Assembly: GCA_008729055.1 (NCBI GenBank) | Contig: SDUX01000002.1 | Span: 3,561,874 to 3,625,873 of the forward strand | Source of the DNA: Pyropia haitanensis | Taxonomy: Eukaryota > Rhodophyta > Bangiophyceae > Bangiales > Bangiaceae | Direction: 5' to 3' | Length of the DNA: 64,000 nt | Shown here: piece after piece, positions 11,729 through 23,999 of the stretch | Layout of the letters: the number at the start of each line of letters is the position of its first letter | Numbering within the stretch: the stretch's first letter is position 1 | Notes under the pieces: generated by a model | Told to the model about the DNA's origin: nothing | The model's database searches: none | What the model saw: the letters and a program-made list of their open reading frames with translations, nothing else | Translations under genes and position numbers: made by a program

Positions 11729-12279
11729 TGGCGGACGGCCGATGGTGCTGTTTCTGAGCTTGTCCGTACCGGCACTCGTTTTTTTTTTTTCGCCCGAGTT
11801 GCTGATGAGGGATAGGAGTGACGACCGGTTGGGCAAGAGTCTGTTTTCATGGGGGCTAGGGTCATGTGCGCGCTTGTGCATAGCTTGTTTTGTGTTTCTC
11901 GGGGGTGATAGCGACGACAAATAGTGGGGTTGGTGACCTGCCAGTTCGCATGTGGTGTGCCCGTGCTGAACAGGCGCCGCCCATGGCTTGCACCCGCTGG
12001 TGTGGCTCAAGAGAGGGCGATGGTGACAACTGGAAAACTGTACACCACGCAAGGAAGACAGCCAGCCCCGTACCTCCGCCGGCCAATATGGCGAGCGGTC
12101 ATCGTGAACAAAAAGGCCGCTCTCCCGCTGCCCTCGGGCTCAGCCCAGCGCTCCGTCCCTCTCCGCCGCCCGCCCACACCACAGCAGACAATGCGCACCA
12201 CTGGGACACTCATTACGTGGAGGGAGTACAAGCACAGCAAGGAAAAAGAGAGGAGCCAAGTCCGCCGCCACGGGTCCCC
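11729..12279. other. convergent intergenic region between PTOX and RPT6
   Basis: Contains a T12 tract at 11779-11790 after PTOX and an A-rich patch near 12240-12252, which is T-rich on the RPT6 strand. No gene seen. Confidence 0.4.
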
Positions 12280-13581
12280 TCACTTGAACAGCTTCTTGAT
12301 ACTCATGTTGGCCTCGGAGTCCTTCCGCATGACCTTGGCCACCGCCAGGTCAAAGTCGTCCTGCGTCACGTGCACCCGCCGCTCCCGCAGCGCATACATG
12401 CCCGCCTCGGTGCAGATGGCCTTCATCTCCGCGCCCGACGCGCCCGTCGCCTTGGCCGCGATGCTCGACAGCTCGATCTGGCGCATCAGGTTCATCTTGC
12501 GCGAGTGGATGGCGAGGATGGACAGCCGGCTGTCGTCGTTGGGGTTGGGGAACTCAATCTTGCGGTCGATGCGGCCGGGCCGGAGCAGCGCCGAGTCGAG
12601 GATGTCGATCCGGTTGGTCGCCATCAGCACCTTGATGTTCTTGGACGGCTCAAAGCCGTCCAGCTGGTTGAGCAGCTCCAGCATCGTCCGCTGCACCTCC
12701 GAGTCCCCATTCCCGCTGCCGCTGCCCTGCCGCGCCGAGCCGATCGAGTCAATCTCGTCCATAAAGATGATGGACGGCGCGTGCTCCCGCGCCATGACAA
12801 ACAGCTCGCGGACCATGCGGGAGCCCTCGCCAATGTACTTTTGGACGAGCTCCGACCCCGACACGCGGATAAACGTGCACTCGGTGTGGTGGGCGACCGC
12901 CCGCGCGAGCAGCGTCTTGCCCGTCCCCGGCGGCCCGTACAGGAGCACCCCCTTGGGCTGCGCAATCCCCAGCGCGTCAAACAGCTCCGGGTGCTTGATG
13001 GGCAGCTCGATGACCTCCTTGATCTCCTTGATCTGCGTCTCGAGCCCCCCAATCATCTCGTACGTGCTGTCGGGCACCTTCTCCACGCGCATCAGCGAGA
13101 TGAGCGGGTCCACCTTGGACGGTAGCACCTTGTGCAGCGTATACGAGTCGTTGCGCAACGCGACGCGGGCGCCGACCTTGACGTCCGCCATGGCAATCTT
13201 GGGGTCCAGGTCGACCACGTACTTGCCTTCAGGGTTCACCTTGACGAGCAGCTTGGTCTTGCCCATAATCTTGACCACCTCCCCCACGTACGAGCCGGGC
13301 TCGTGGAGGAGCTGCAGCTCCTCCCGCAGCGCCCGCACCCGCGCGTTGAGCACGTTGCGCTGCGCCTCGAGGCGCCGCAGGTTGTCCGCTTTCGCACGGA
13401 GGAGGCCGTCCAGCTCCTCCCGCTTTGTCAGGTAGTACTCGTGGAGGGCGCCGCCGCCGGGCGCCGCCGCCGCGGCCGCCGCGGCCGCCGCGCTCGCCGC
13501 GGGGCCCGCACCGGCGGCGGCGGCGCCGCCGGGCGCCGCCAGCGCCGACAGCCGCGACGCTTTTAGGGTGATGGCCGCCAT
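12280..13581 (-). CDS. RPT6: 26S proteasome regulatory ATPase subunit RPT6 (subunit 8)
   Basis: AAA+ ATPase of the proteasome base that unfolds ubiquitinated substrates. The 433-aa protein has a poly-Ala-rich N-terminal tail; a coiled coil (about 50-95); an OB-like domain; and one AAA module with Walker A GPPGTGKT (Lys222), Walker [12 protein letters not shown], the sensor region ATNRIDILD and arginine fingers RPGRIDRK. The C-terminus MSIKKLFK matches the RPT6 tail, which distinguishes it from RPT1-5. Start MAAITLKA at 13581. The extra (GCC)n-encoded alanines at the N-terminus are a local feature. Intronless. Confidence 0.96.
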   Translation of the reverse strand: MAAITLKASRLSALAAPGGAAAAGAGPAASAAAAAAAAAAPGGGALHEYYLTKREELDGLLRAKADNLRRLEAQRNVLNARVRALREELQLLHEPGSYVGEVVKIMGKTKLLVKVNPEGKYVVDLDPKIAMADVKVGARVALRNDSYTLHKVLPSKVDPLISLMRVEKVPDSTYEMIGGLETQIKEIKEVIELPIKHPELFDALGIAQPKGVLLYGPPGTGKTLLARAVAHHTECTFIRVSGSELVQKYIGEGSRMVRELFVMAREHAPSIIFMDEIDSIGSARQGSGSGNGDSEVQRTMLELLNQLDGFEPSKNIKVLMATNRIDILDSALLRPGRIDRKIEFPNPNDDSRLSILAIHSRKMNLMRQIELSSIAAKATGASGAEMKAICTEAGMYALRERRVHVTQDDFDLAVAKVMRKDSEANMSIKKLFK

Positions 13582-14141
13582 TGTTTACCGGGCAGACGGG
13601 GACAGCGGGGGCACGCCGGAACACTGGCACTGGATGGGGGGGGGGATGGCACCGCCCCCGCGTCACGCCCGCGGCGGCGGGCGACGGCGGCGTGACCCGC
13701 GGCGCGGACGCTGGAAACGACCGCAGAGACGGGGAGAGGCCTACTGCGTCGTCGGGAGCAAGGAAGCTGACGGCGGGACGATCGACAGCAGCGGGACAGC
13801 AGCGCGGGCAGGGCGACCGTCGGTGGCAGCCGTCCAAGCCGCGGTCGGCACCCGCAGCGGCAGCAGCGGGACAAGACGGCAGTCACTGGGACACCCCCAG
13901 CGCCCACGGTCCATGTCAGCGCGGGCAGCGACAGCACTTGCGGTCGCGGCCCCGCCCAATTCCACGAGCGGCCATCCAAGTTGACCAGCGGCAAGTCGGT
14001 CGGAAAAATAGGGATTCGGAAAGAGAAAAATAGATTTCGCTCTGGCACAGAGAAGCACAAAAAAAGAGAGAGTGGTGCGGCGTCCGGCCGGCTGGTGCCG
14101 TCGCTGCCGTCCCATCCCCTCCCCCCAACCCCGTCCCCCGC
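13582..14141. other. intergenic: RPT6 promoter and 3' end of the helicase-like gene
   Basis: Both flanking genes run on the minus strand. An A7 tract at 14059-14065 (T7 on the coding strand) lies about 80 bases after the helicase-like stop. No gene seen. Confidence 0.4.
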
Positions 14142-14748
14142 TCAGTCGTACGCGCCCGCCTCGGCGCCCGCCCCGTCCGCCGCGGCGGCCAGCCGCGCCG
14201 CCACCGCCGCCGCGTCGTCGACCGGGTAGCGCCCGAGCGCCGCCGCCGCCGCGGCGGCGGTGGCGGCCAGGCCGGCCACCCCCCCCCCCCCCCCCCAACC
14301 GCGGCGCCCCCCCCAGCCGGGTGCGGCGGCGGCGGCAGCGCCGCGGCCGTCGCGCCCGCAACGGCGCGGGCGGTGCGGAGGACGGCGAGCAGGTCGCCCG
14401 CGTCGACCGGCGCGGCGCGCGCGGCGGCGGTGGCCCAGCCGGCGCCCGCCGCCCACGCGGCAACGGCGGGCGCGAGCGCGGCCGACAGCAGCCCCGCCGC
14501 GGGCGGCGGCGCGCGGCCGCCGCGGCCGCCGCCGCCGCCGGCACCCCCACCACCCCCGCCGCCGCCGCGGCCGCGGCTGCGGCCGCCACCGCCGGCCGCC
14601 ACTGGGCCGCCGCCGCTGCCGCGGTCGACCGCCGCGTCGGCGTACGCGCCGTCCCCGTCGGCGACCAGCCCCGCGAGCGCCACGGTCGACAGCGGCGTGG
14701 CCGGCGGGGCCCCCCCCCCACGCCCTCCCCGCCCACCGGCGGCGGCGG

Positions 14749-14779
<31 letters not shown>

Positions 14780-15790
14780 AGCGCGGCCCCCACCGCCACC
14801 GCCACCGCCATCGCGGCGGCCACCACCACCGCGGCCGCCGGCGGCACCCCCCCCCCCCCCACCCCCCCAGCGCCAGGCGACGCCAGGTGCCGCCGCTCCA
14901 CCGCCACCAGCGCCGCCCGCACGTCCGCGGCGTCCTCCAAAAACCCCGCCGCGGCGCCGCCAAACACGTCGGCCGCGTCGGCCGCGTCGAGCGGGTGCAC
15001 CGGCGGCGGCACGGCGCCGCCCCCCCCATCCGCTCTCGCCGCCGGCGACGCCGCGGCGGCCGCCGCCGACGACGCCGACGACGACGACGACGACGACGAG
15101 GCGGTCACGACGGTGCCGCCCGCCGCGGCGACGGCGGCGGCCACCGCCGGCGGCGCCGCGTCGGCCGCAACCGCCGCGACGGCGGCGGCGAGCGCGGGCG
15201 CGGCCAGCCCGCCGACGCCCCGCGTCAGTGTCAGCACCGCCGCCGCGTACAGCGCCGGCCGCGGCGGCAGCGGCAGCGCGGCGGCAACGTGGCCGAGGAG
15301 CGTCAGCGTCAGCGTGTGCGGGGCGGGCACGGCGAGCGCGGCGGTGTCTTCGAGGACGGCCAGGACGCCGTCGCGGCGGCCGCGGCGCGCATCGTCGGCG
15401 GCGGCGGCGGCACGGTCGGCGGCGGCCGCGGCGGCGGCGGCGGTGGCGGCCGCGTCGGCGAGGCGCGCCGCCCACCGGCGGTGCCGCTGGAGGGCCTCGA
15501 TGGCGTCCGCGAGCGCCGCGTCGGGGGGGGCGCCGCCGCCGAGCGCCGCCTCAAAGCGGTGGCGGATGGCGGCCAGGCCCGCCGCGGGCGCCGCCGCCGC
15601 CCCGCCGCCGCCGCCGCCGCCACCGCCACCGTCCGCGTCCCCCTCGCGGGGGGTGGTCGCGCGGTACACGACCCGCCGCGCGACCGCCGCCGCGTCGGCG
15701 GCCGCCGCCGCCGCCTCTGCCGCGCGCGCCGTCTGCCGCACCAGCGGCAGCGGCGGCTGCAGCGGGATGCGCACGTCGTCGCCGGCGGCA

Positions 15791-15834
<44 letters not shown>

Positions 15835-16757
15835 CGCACCGCCGCCGTCATCCACAGCCGCGGCGTTGGACACCAGCTCGAGCAGCCGCCCCGCAATCGC
15901 GGCGAGCGCCCGGCGCTCCCCATCCCCGACGGGCGGCGCGGTGCCCCACGGGCGGCCGCCGGCCGCGCCGCCGCGGCGTCCCGCGGCGGCCGGCCCGGCG
16001 CGTGGAAAGTCGAGCGCCGCCACGTCGACCGCGTCGCGGAGGACGCCCGCCTCGAGCGCCACGCGGGGGGTGGCCAGCCGCGGCAGGCCGCCGCCGACGC
16101 GCTGCGCCCGCTGCTGGCGGTGCGCGTCAGCGGCGGCAGCGGCGGCGGCGCCACCGCCAGCACCGCCGCCCGCCGCGGCGGCCGCGCCAACCCGCACGCC
16201 CGCCGCGGCGGCGAGCCCCCCCCCGGCCGCCGCGTCCGCGGCGCCCAACCCCCCGGCCGCCGCCCCGTCGGCCGGGTCGTCGCTGTCAATGAGCGCCGCG
16301 TCGATGGCGGTGACGTCCAGGTCCGCCTCGTGGTCGTCCTCGACGCCGACCGCGAGGACGTCCTCCAGCGGCACCAGCGCCCACTCGCCGCGGGCGGTGA
16401 TGACCAGCGCGGCGAGGTCGTCGGCCGCGCGCGTTGCGACGCGGCCGCCGCCGCGGCTGCCGACGCGCCCCTCCCCACCGCCGGCGGCGGCGGCGGCATT
16501 GTCGTCGTCGCGGCCGCCGGCGCTCCCCCCCTCCTCCTCCTCCGCCGTGCCCGCCCCCCCTTCCATGTCGTCCACCGCCGAGTCACCCCACGCGGCGGTG
16601 GCCGCCCCGTCATCGACGCCGACGCCATCCCACAGCCCCCCAATGGCGTCCGCGTCGGCCTGCCCCGGCAGCCCACTGTCAATGACCTTGACCAGCACCG
16701 CGGGCAGCGCGTCGACCACGTCGAGCGACCCGCCGTCGCCCGTCCTGGCCGCCCGGC

Positions 16758-16794
<37 letters not shown>

Positions 16795-17876
16795 CCTCCC
16801 GGTCGCGGCCGCCGCCGCGCCGGGCGCCGCCGTGCCGGTGGTGGCGGCCAGCCACGCGGCGTCAGCGGCCGCGGCGGCCGCCGCGGCCGTCCGCGGCGGC
16901 GGCCGCAGCGCGACGACCGTCCCCGGCTCGGCGGCGCGCAGGCTCCCCGCCACCGCCGACGCAACGACCGCGTCAACGGCGGCGGCCATGGCCGCCCGCA
17001 GCCCCGCCGCGTCGGCCGCCGCGGCCGCCGCCCGCCCGTACGCGGCGAGCGCGGCCCAGTCAACGCCCGCGACGGCGGCGGCGGCCGCGACGGCGGCAGC
17101 GTCGGCGGCGGCGGCCGCGGCGGCCGCGGCGGCGCGCCGCGCCCAGCGGCGGTGGGCGGCGAGGCTGGCGCCGCCGGTCAGCGCCGCGTGGCCGTCGACG
17201 CCAAACCGGCGGACGCTGCGGAGCGTCGCGGCGTAGCCGCCGGCGAGGCCGCGGGGGGAGAGCAGCGACCCCGCCGGCGCCGCGGTGGTCGCAGCCGCCC
17301 CCATGGCCGCCGCGCCGCCGCCGCCGCCGCCGCCGCCACCGCCGCCGCCACCCCCCGGCGCCAGGTCCGCGGCGGTGCCGTCGGGGAGGAGCGACGGCCC
17401 CAAAAAGGCGGTCGCGAGGTCCGCCGCCAGCTCCACATCCTCCGCCTCCCCGTCCTCGTACAGCACGATGAGGCGGGCGGGCGCGGGGGGGGGCGCGCCG
17501 CCCTTGGCGCCGCCGCCCTTGGCGCCACCGCCCTTGGCGGCCGCCGCGCCCGCGGCGGCGGCGGCGGCCGGGAAGGCCCGCCCCGCGAGCGCGGCGGCCG
17601 ACAGGATCCCCCGCCGCCGGTCGGCGGTGGCGGCGATGGCGCCCGCGACGGCTACGACCGTCGGCGCGCGGGGCACGTCGCGGAGGGCGGCCTCCCCCAG
17701 CGCCGCGTCAAAGACGAGCACCCGGATCGCGCCGGCGCGGAAGAGGCCCGCCGCGACATCGCGCAGCGGCTGCGCAATGCCCCCGTGCAGGACGCCGACG
17801 CCCGCCGACAGGACGTCGAGAAAGACCGCCTCGGTAGGGGGGAGCCCCGCGTCGCCACTGCCGTCGCCGCCACCAC

Positions 17877-17933
<57 letters not shown>

Positions 17934-19647
17934 TGCCGCCATCGTCATGGACCGCCGAGGCGGCCATGGCGGCGGCCGCGCCGCCGACGGCCGCCTCCAC
18001 CGCCGCCGCGTCGGCGACCGCAAACAGCGGCGCGCCCTGCGCCTCGGCAGCCGCGAGCAGCGCGGAGGCGGCAACCTCCGCCTCGGCGCGCCCGCGGACG
18101 ACGAGCAGCGCCGGCAGCAGCGGGGAGGCTGGGTGGAGGAGCGCCGCGGCGTCGGCATAGTCCGCCTCCCCCGACACAACGTCCGCCAGGCCCGTCGCGT
18201 CGACGCTCAGGGGCACCAGCCCGGCCCGCGACGCCCGCGCTGACCGCACCACCGTCGGCGGCACCGGCAGCGGCGCCGTCGCGGCGTCGGCGGCGCCCGC
18301 CCAGCCGCCGCCACCGTCGGCCGCCGCCGCGGCGGCAGCGTCGCCCGCGCCCAGCAGCGCCGCGGCCGCGGCGGCAACGTCCACCTCGAGCGGCACCGCG
18401 TGGCGGGCGGCGTGGAAGAGGAACGGCAGCAGCGGCGGCGCGACGGCGGGCGTCGACGCGCCGCCGCCCGCGGCGGCGGCAGCCGCGGCGGCGTCGGCCG
18501 CGGCGGCTTTCCCCGCGCGGCCGTCCCAGCCGACAAACCGCTGCATCAGCGCCGCGGCACCGGCCGGCACGTACACCCGCGCCCGGTTGTGGACGGCCGA
18601 CAGCCAGAGCGCGGCCTCCTCCTGCTCGACGGGCGTCAGGTCCGCGGCAAGGACGAGCAGCGGGAGGCGGGAGGGCAGGCCGAGCACCGCGTCCTCCCAG
18701 TCGGGCACCTCGCCGGTGAGGACGTCCTCCAGCACCACCGCCGCGTACGCGTCGAGGGCGGCGCCGACGGGCACGTCGGCGGCGGCGGACGCGTCGCCGT
18801 CGGCCGCCGCGGCGACCGCGTCGGCGCTGGCGTCGGCCGACGCGGCGGCCGCCGCGTCGCCCGTCGCCGCCACGCCCGCGTCGGCAGCAGCTGCCGCGTC
18901 GGCGGCAGCAGCGTCGGCGTCGGCAGCGTCAGCCGCGGTGGCGGCGGCGGCGCCACCACCCGGCGGGGGCGCCCCCGCCCCCCCCACGGCATCCCCCCCC
19001 CCCCCTCAGCCGCGGGCGGCGGCGCCAGCGCCGGCGGCGGCGCCCCGTACGCCATCTGCACGAGCACGTCGGGCGTGACGACGGTCACGCCCGCGGCCGC
19101 GTCGGCCGCCCCCACCGCCATATCCGCCACGACCAGCCGCGACCGCACGCCGTCGGCGGCGAGGCGCGCCGCGGCCGTCACCGCCGCCGCCCGCGTGGCG
19201 GCCACGTAGAGCAGCCGCGGGGGGGGCGCCGCGGGCGCGGCCGGCGGGGTGCCCGGCACGTACGCGACCGCGCCGCGGCGGTCGCCGCCACCCCCCCCGG
19301 CACCCGACGCCGCCGCCGCCGCCGCCGCCGGCGTTGCCGCCGCCGCGGCGGCGGCGGCGAGGACAGCCGTCAGCGCCCGCACCAGCGGCCGCCGCGCCAT
19401 CCCGCCAACGGTGGTGTAGATGGCGGTGTCGCCGCCGACAATGGCGGTGACCGCCGCGGCGGCGGCGGCGTCGAGGCCGGGCACGGCGGCGGCGACGGCG
19501 GCGGCCGCCGCGGCGGCCGCGGGGGGGGGGGCACCCGCCAGGGGGGACGCGCCAAGGGCAGACGCGGCGGCCCGGCCGGCGGAGCGGCCCAGCCGCGGCG
19601 GGTCCGTCGCGTCGTCGTCGGCCGCCGAGGCCGCACCAGCAGCAGCA

Positions 19648-19686
<39 letters not shown>

Positions 19687-19990
19687 GTGGTGGTGGCGGT
19701 GGTGGGAGTGGCGGTGGCGGTGGCCGCCGCGGCGGCGTCCGCCGACGCGGCGGCGGGCGCGTGGCCATTGGCAGCGGCGCCCCCCCCCCCCCCCCCCCCC
19801 CACCCCCACCCGCTGGTGGCGCCGCCCCCTCCCGGCGGGCCGTCCCCAACAGCGACACGACCGCCCCGCTGTCGAGGCACACCCCCGCCGCGGCGGCGGT
19901 GGTGCGCCGCCGCAGCGCCGCCGCGGCGCCCGTGGCCGCGGCGGCCGCCGCGGCGGCGGTGGTGCCGCCCAGCCGCCGCCGCGCGGCGGT

Positions 19991-20023
<33 letters not shown>

Positions 20024-20105
20024 GGGGGGGGCGGCGGGGGGGGGGGGGGCCGCGGCTGCCCCTGCTGGGGGGACGACGCGGACAGGCGCGGCGGCAGTGG
20101 CGGCA

Positions 20106-20138
<33 letters not shown>

Positions 20139-20212
20139 GCGCGGATGACCGCCGGGGGGGGGGGCGCCGCCGGTGGTGGGGGGGGACGCCACCGCCGCGT
20201 CGGCGTCGGCGT

Positions 20213-20256
<44 letters not shown>

Positions 20257-20357
20257 GTGGTGGCGGCCGTCCGCGGCGGGCGGCGGCCGAAAAAGGCCGA
20301 CGCGGCGAGCGCGGGCGCCGCCGCGAACGACGGGATGGGCACCACCGGCGGCGCCAT
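14142..20357 (-). CDS. Ski2-family RNA-helicase-like protein with degenerate ATPase motifs, probably plastid targeted
   Basis: One very large gene (about 2,070 codons) pieced together over several frames. The start at 20357 has a perfect GCCACCATGG context and a red-algal-type transit peptide (PIPSFAAAPALAASAFFGRR). The order matches Ski2/ISE2-like helicases. First RecA-like lobe: GGDTAIYTTVGGMARR (19393-19430) where the Walker A should be; LLYVAATRAAAV; VVTPDVLVQMAYG; and VVLEDVLTGEVPDWEDA (about 18710-18740) in place of the DEVH motif, with AAD in place of SAT. Second lobe: LSAGVGVLHGGI, then RAGAIRVLVFDAALGEA. A DSHCT-like C-terminus ends GRYPVDDAAA. GKT, DExH and the QxxGRxGR arginines are not conserved, so ATPase activity is unlikely. 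Frame changes fall at homopolymers (20154-20164, 20022-20050, 19780-19801, 18993-19005, 14710-14719, 14279-14296). Poly-Ala and poly-Gly insertions are extreme. Confidence 0.65.
17869..17936 (-). repeat. (GCC/CCG)n microsatellite encoding poly-Gly in the helicase-like gene
   Basis: More than 20 uninterrupted triplets, read as glycine on the minus strand, inserted between the two helicase lobes. Confidence 0.85.
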
Positions 20358-20901
20358 GGTGGCGGCGGCACCGCCGACGGCGGGGACGGCGGGGGGTGGG
20401 GGGAACAAGGCAGCGGGTGGAGCGAGGGGGGGGGGGGGGAACAAGGCAGAGGGTGGAAGGGGGGGGGGGGGGGGAGGGAAGAGGGGGCGCGGACCAGAGC
20501 CCGGCCGCTCGACGGCCGCCGCGCTCGCCGGCGGCGGTGGGCTCGACAGACCGGGCGTCGTCGTCGTCGGTGACAAAGACCCGCGGCGGGAGCGCCAACC
20601 TCGCGCGGCCGAGGTGAGATCTTGGTGCTGGATGGGGGACGACGAGAAGGAATTGTGTGGACTGCAGTCGTGGTTGTCGCTGAATACTACAAACTCCACA
20701 TCATCCAAAGCAAAAGCAGTGGAGCACGTGTGGATGGGGTACTTTGTCGACCACCGTACGGACTGGCGATTGACGGCGTCGATCTGGTCTCGCCTCTGGA
20801 CCGCCGCTCGCCTGGGCGCCTGCCCCTCCCGCTCGTGGCGACCAAGGCACACCGCCGCTGTGCTGCGCCACGCTCGGGCGCCTTGTCGCGAGCACCTCCC
20901 G
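20358..20901. promoter_or_regulatory. shared divergent promoter between helicase-like gene and SDR
   Basis: A 544-bp gap between two start codons pointing away from each other. G runs (20434-20442, 20460-20474) give way to mixed sequence near 20600. Both flanking proteins carry plastid-type leaders, so co-regulation is plausible (inference). No defined motif is seen. Confidence 0.35.
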
Positions 20902-21945
20902 ATGATGGCCGCCTTTATCCCAGCCCCCGCTGTTGTTGGTGTCCGCCGGGGCGGCGGCGTTGGCGCCTCGGCGCGGCGGCCGGCGCGGCCGCCCGCCCGT
21001 GCGCCGCGCCGCCGCGGGTCGGCGGCGGCCCCGTGGCGGGCGGCGGCCCCCCCCCCCCCCCCCGCCCCCCCGCCCCCCCCCCCCCCTGCAGCCGCTCAGC
21101 CGCCGTCGGCGCCACACCTGTCCCCCGGCGATACGGTTGCGGTCGTTGGTGCGACGGGCGGGGTGGGCCTGCTGACGCTCCGCCGGCTGGCCGCCGCCGC
21201 GCCCGGCGGCGGGCCCTACGCCCTCCGCGCGGTCTGCCGGTCGGCGCCCGCCGCCGGGCTGCTGCCGCCGGCCGTGACGGTCGTGCGCGGTGACATCCGG
21301 CGGCCAGCCGGGGGTGGCCCCCGCGGGGGTGGCCCCGACGACGACGCGCCGCCGCTGGCGCCGCTGTCCACCTGCTTGGCCGGCGCGGCGGTCGTCGTCA
21401 TTGCCGTCGGCACGACGGCCTTCCCCACCACCGCGTGGCGTGGCGGCAACACCCCCCGTGCGGTCGACGCGGCGGGCGTGGCGGCGGTCACCGCCGCGCT
21501 CGGCGCCGCCACCACCCGCGTCGTCCTCGTCTCGTCGGTGGGCGTCTGCCGCCGCGGGCGGCTGCCGTTTGCGCTGCTCAACGCGTTTGGGGTGCTCGAC
21601 GCCAAGGCCGCCGCGGAGGCCGCCGTCGCCGCCTGGGCCGCCGGCGACCCCACCCGCCGTGCCGCGGTCGTCGTCCGGCCGGGCCGGCTGACCGGCACGC
21701 CGCAGACCAACGTCGGCACCACGTGGGTGGCGGGCCGGCCGGCGGCGGCCGAGGCGGGGGTGGTCGCCCGGGGGGACACGCTCGTGGGGGATGTCAGCCG
21801 CGCCGTCGTTGCCGCGGCGGTCGCGTGGGCGGTGACCGCGGGGGGGGCGGCGGGGCTGGACTTTTCCATCGTCGGCCGCCCGGTGGGCGCGGCCGAGGGG
21901 GGGGGGGACTGGCTCGGCGAGTTGGATGGCTTGGTCAGCGACTGA
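20902..21945 (+). CDS. atypical short-chain dehydrogenase/NAD(P)-binding protein, probably plastid
   Basis: NmrA-like/atypical SDR of the kind found in plant and algal plastids. The 347-aa protein starts MMAAFIPAPAVVGVRR (second in-frame ATG at 20905). An Arg/Ala/Pro-rich leader follows, then the Rossmann motif VAVVGATGGVG (about residue 80). Family elements WRGGNTPRAVDAAGV, RVVLVSSVGV, FGVLDAKAAAEAAV and VVRPGRLTG are all in one frame, despite C-rich tracts at 21049-21086 encoding a Pro-rich linker. Substrate unknown; related proteins act as assembly factors or reductases. Divergent from the helicase-like gene. Confidence 0.8.
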   Translation: MMAAFIPAPAVVGVRRGGGVGASARRPARPPARAPRRRGSAAAPWRAAAPPPPPAPPPPPPPAAAQPPSAPHLSPGDTVAVVGATGGVGLLTLRRLAAAAPGGGPYALRAVCRSAPAAGLLPPAVTVVRGDIRRPAGGGPRGGGPDDDAPPLAPLSTCLAGAAVVVIAVGTTAFPTTAWRGGNTPRAVDAAGVAAVTAALGAATTRVVLVSSVGVCRRGRLPFALLNAFGVLDAKAAAEAAVAAWAAGDPTRRAAVVVRPGRLTGTPQTNVGTTWVAGRPAAAEAGVVARGDTLVGDVSRAVVAAAVAWAVTAGGAAGLDFSIVGRPVGAAEGGGDWLGELDGLVSD

Positions 21946-23999
21946 GGGGGGAGGGGGGGGAGGGGCGGGGGGGGGGGGGGGTGGGCGGCAGGGGGGGGGG
22001 GGCACGCGCCCGCGCTGGCCGCGCGTCTGTGGGACGCGCCCCCGGGGTAGGGGCGGAGGCCGCGCGGGCTCCGCGCGCGCCTGCCACCTCACCGCCTGTG
22101 CGCTCCGTCACGTCGGCGCTGGCCGCCCCGCCGCCGAGCACAGCATTCCCACACACGCCCCGCCGCCCCACCCCGCACCCCGTCACCGCGGCGCGCGGCG
22201 GCGGCGCTCGCGGCGGCCGCTGCGCGGCGCGCGGCTGGCCCGTCCCCCCCCCCTTGCGCGCCACGTAGATTTCTCGACTCCATGACCCACGGTGGGGGGC
22301 CCCCCCGGGGCGGAACCGCCGGCGACCGCGTTTGGCGGCGGCGGCGGCGGCGGCGGCCGGCCGGCCGCCGCCGCGCCGGCCGCTGGCACCCGCCCCGGCA
22401 GCCGCGGCGGCAGACGGCGGTGGCGGCGCGGGCGTCCCGGCGGCGGCCCTCCCGCGGGGCTCCCCTGACGCCGGGGTGTCTGCCGGGGCGGCGGCGCTAC
22501 GGGATGTGCCACAGCCCACCGCGTCCGCCGCTGGGGGTACCCGCCGTCCGCTGCGCGCCGCCGTGGCCGCCGCGGTCCCCCCCCCCGTGCGGCGGCGCCC
22601 GCCGCGTACCGCGGCGGCGGCGGCCGCGGCCCCGCCTGGCGCGCGCGCCCGCCGCCACCGCCCCAGCAGCGCGCGGGTGGCCGCCCGCCCCACCCCGTCT
22701 ACGGTTGGGGGTGCCGGCGCCACCCACCACCCACCGGGGCCCCCGCGTCCGTAGCAGTCCCCCTTAATACCGCCGCCGCGGGCGGTCGTAGGGATGGCGG
22801 CCAGGAGGGTCGGCTGCCCCAACGGCGCGTGTGTCCCCCCCCCCCCCCCCCCCCCGCCCCCCGCTGCCGCCTCCCCGTCCCGACGCCGCCGCCGCCGCCA
22901 CCGCCACCGACCCGCCGTGACGCCGCCAGCACACGGCGTGGCGGCAACGGTGGCGCGCTCTGACGGGCGCTGCCGCTGCCCGGGGGGGGCGACCCGGCCG
23001 TGGCCGCCGCGGCGGCCCGCCCGGCGTGACGCGGCGGGGGGGGCGCGGCGGGGAGCGCGCGGCGCGGCCCCCCCCCCCACCCCCCTCCAGGCACCCCGGG
23101 CAGCACGCCCCGGATACGCCCACCCGTGCGAGGCGCGGCGCCGCCGCCGCCGCCGACGGCGGCAGCCGCCGTCGGCGCCCCCACCCGCCCCGGCCGCGCC
23201 GGCCGCGCCGGTAACGGCGGCGCCCGTCGCTACCTGGCGCGGGCGTCGGCGCGCCGTCCACCCGCGCCGCCGCCGGCCGCTACGGGTGCGTCGGTCTCTT
23301 TGGGGCGGCGGCGTCGGCGTGGGGTGCGCACGGCCGCCGCCGCGGCCGGTGCCCCCGCCCGGCCCTTCTCCCTGGCGGTTGCTGTGCCGCGTGCGCGCTC
23401 CCGCCCTGGTCCTCCGCGCCGCGACGGGAGGGGGGTGTCGCGCGCGGGGTGGTGTTGCCGCGGCCGCCGCGTCCCGCGCGGCCGCGTGCACCGAGCTGGA
23501 GTGCCGGCAGCGGAACACACAAGTTGCGGTAGGAAAGAGGCACACACGCCACCGCGCTGGGGCTGGCAAACCTTCCTAAAAGCGCCATGAGGCGGCCAGT
23601 AGGACGATGGGGACGCTCGGGCAGCACAGGGATGCAAATACATTGAGCTTCGATGGGGATCCTGCTGGACTGGGTGTGAACTTGACTTTCTGGGACGACG
23701 ACCTCGAGAAGTTGTTGTTTGTATGTTCTCTCCCTAAATCAACTACCGTGCCAGTGGCCCGGGTAGCTCATTGGTATTTAGTATTGTTGATACTTCATTT
23801 GAGAAAAATTGTGCTAGTTCATCCTCGGCTGGGTGCCATCAGCTCTTGAGGTTTGCGGAGGCCCGGTGGATCGCGACCCGCGACCTTCTGGCGACGGCCA
23901 CCGTCGACGGGCTGGCAAACAAGAACCCTGGGCGTGTGCCGGGTGCTGCACAACCGCCGGCTTGGCCCGCCCCGTAGCGTTGTCCACTCCCGGTCGACC
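21946..23999. other. no confident gene; GC-rich low-complexity block then normal sequence
   Basis: From 21946 to about 23500 the DNA is extremely GC-rich with many C and G runs (for example a C run near 22838-22856). No frame shows family similarity. From about 23500 the composition drops to mixed sequence and holds the QCR6 promoter. Confidence 0.4.

Noticed and set aside
14072..18243. Plus-strand open frames of over 1,000 codons opposite the helicase-like gene
   Set aside because: They are reading-frame shadows made of Ala/Pro/Arg repeats; the recognisable helicase-like motifs are on the minus strand.
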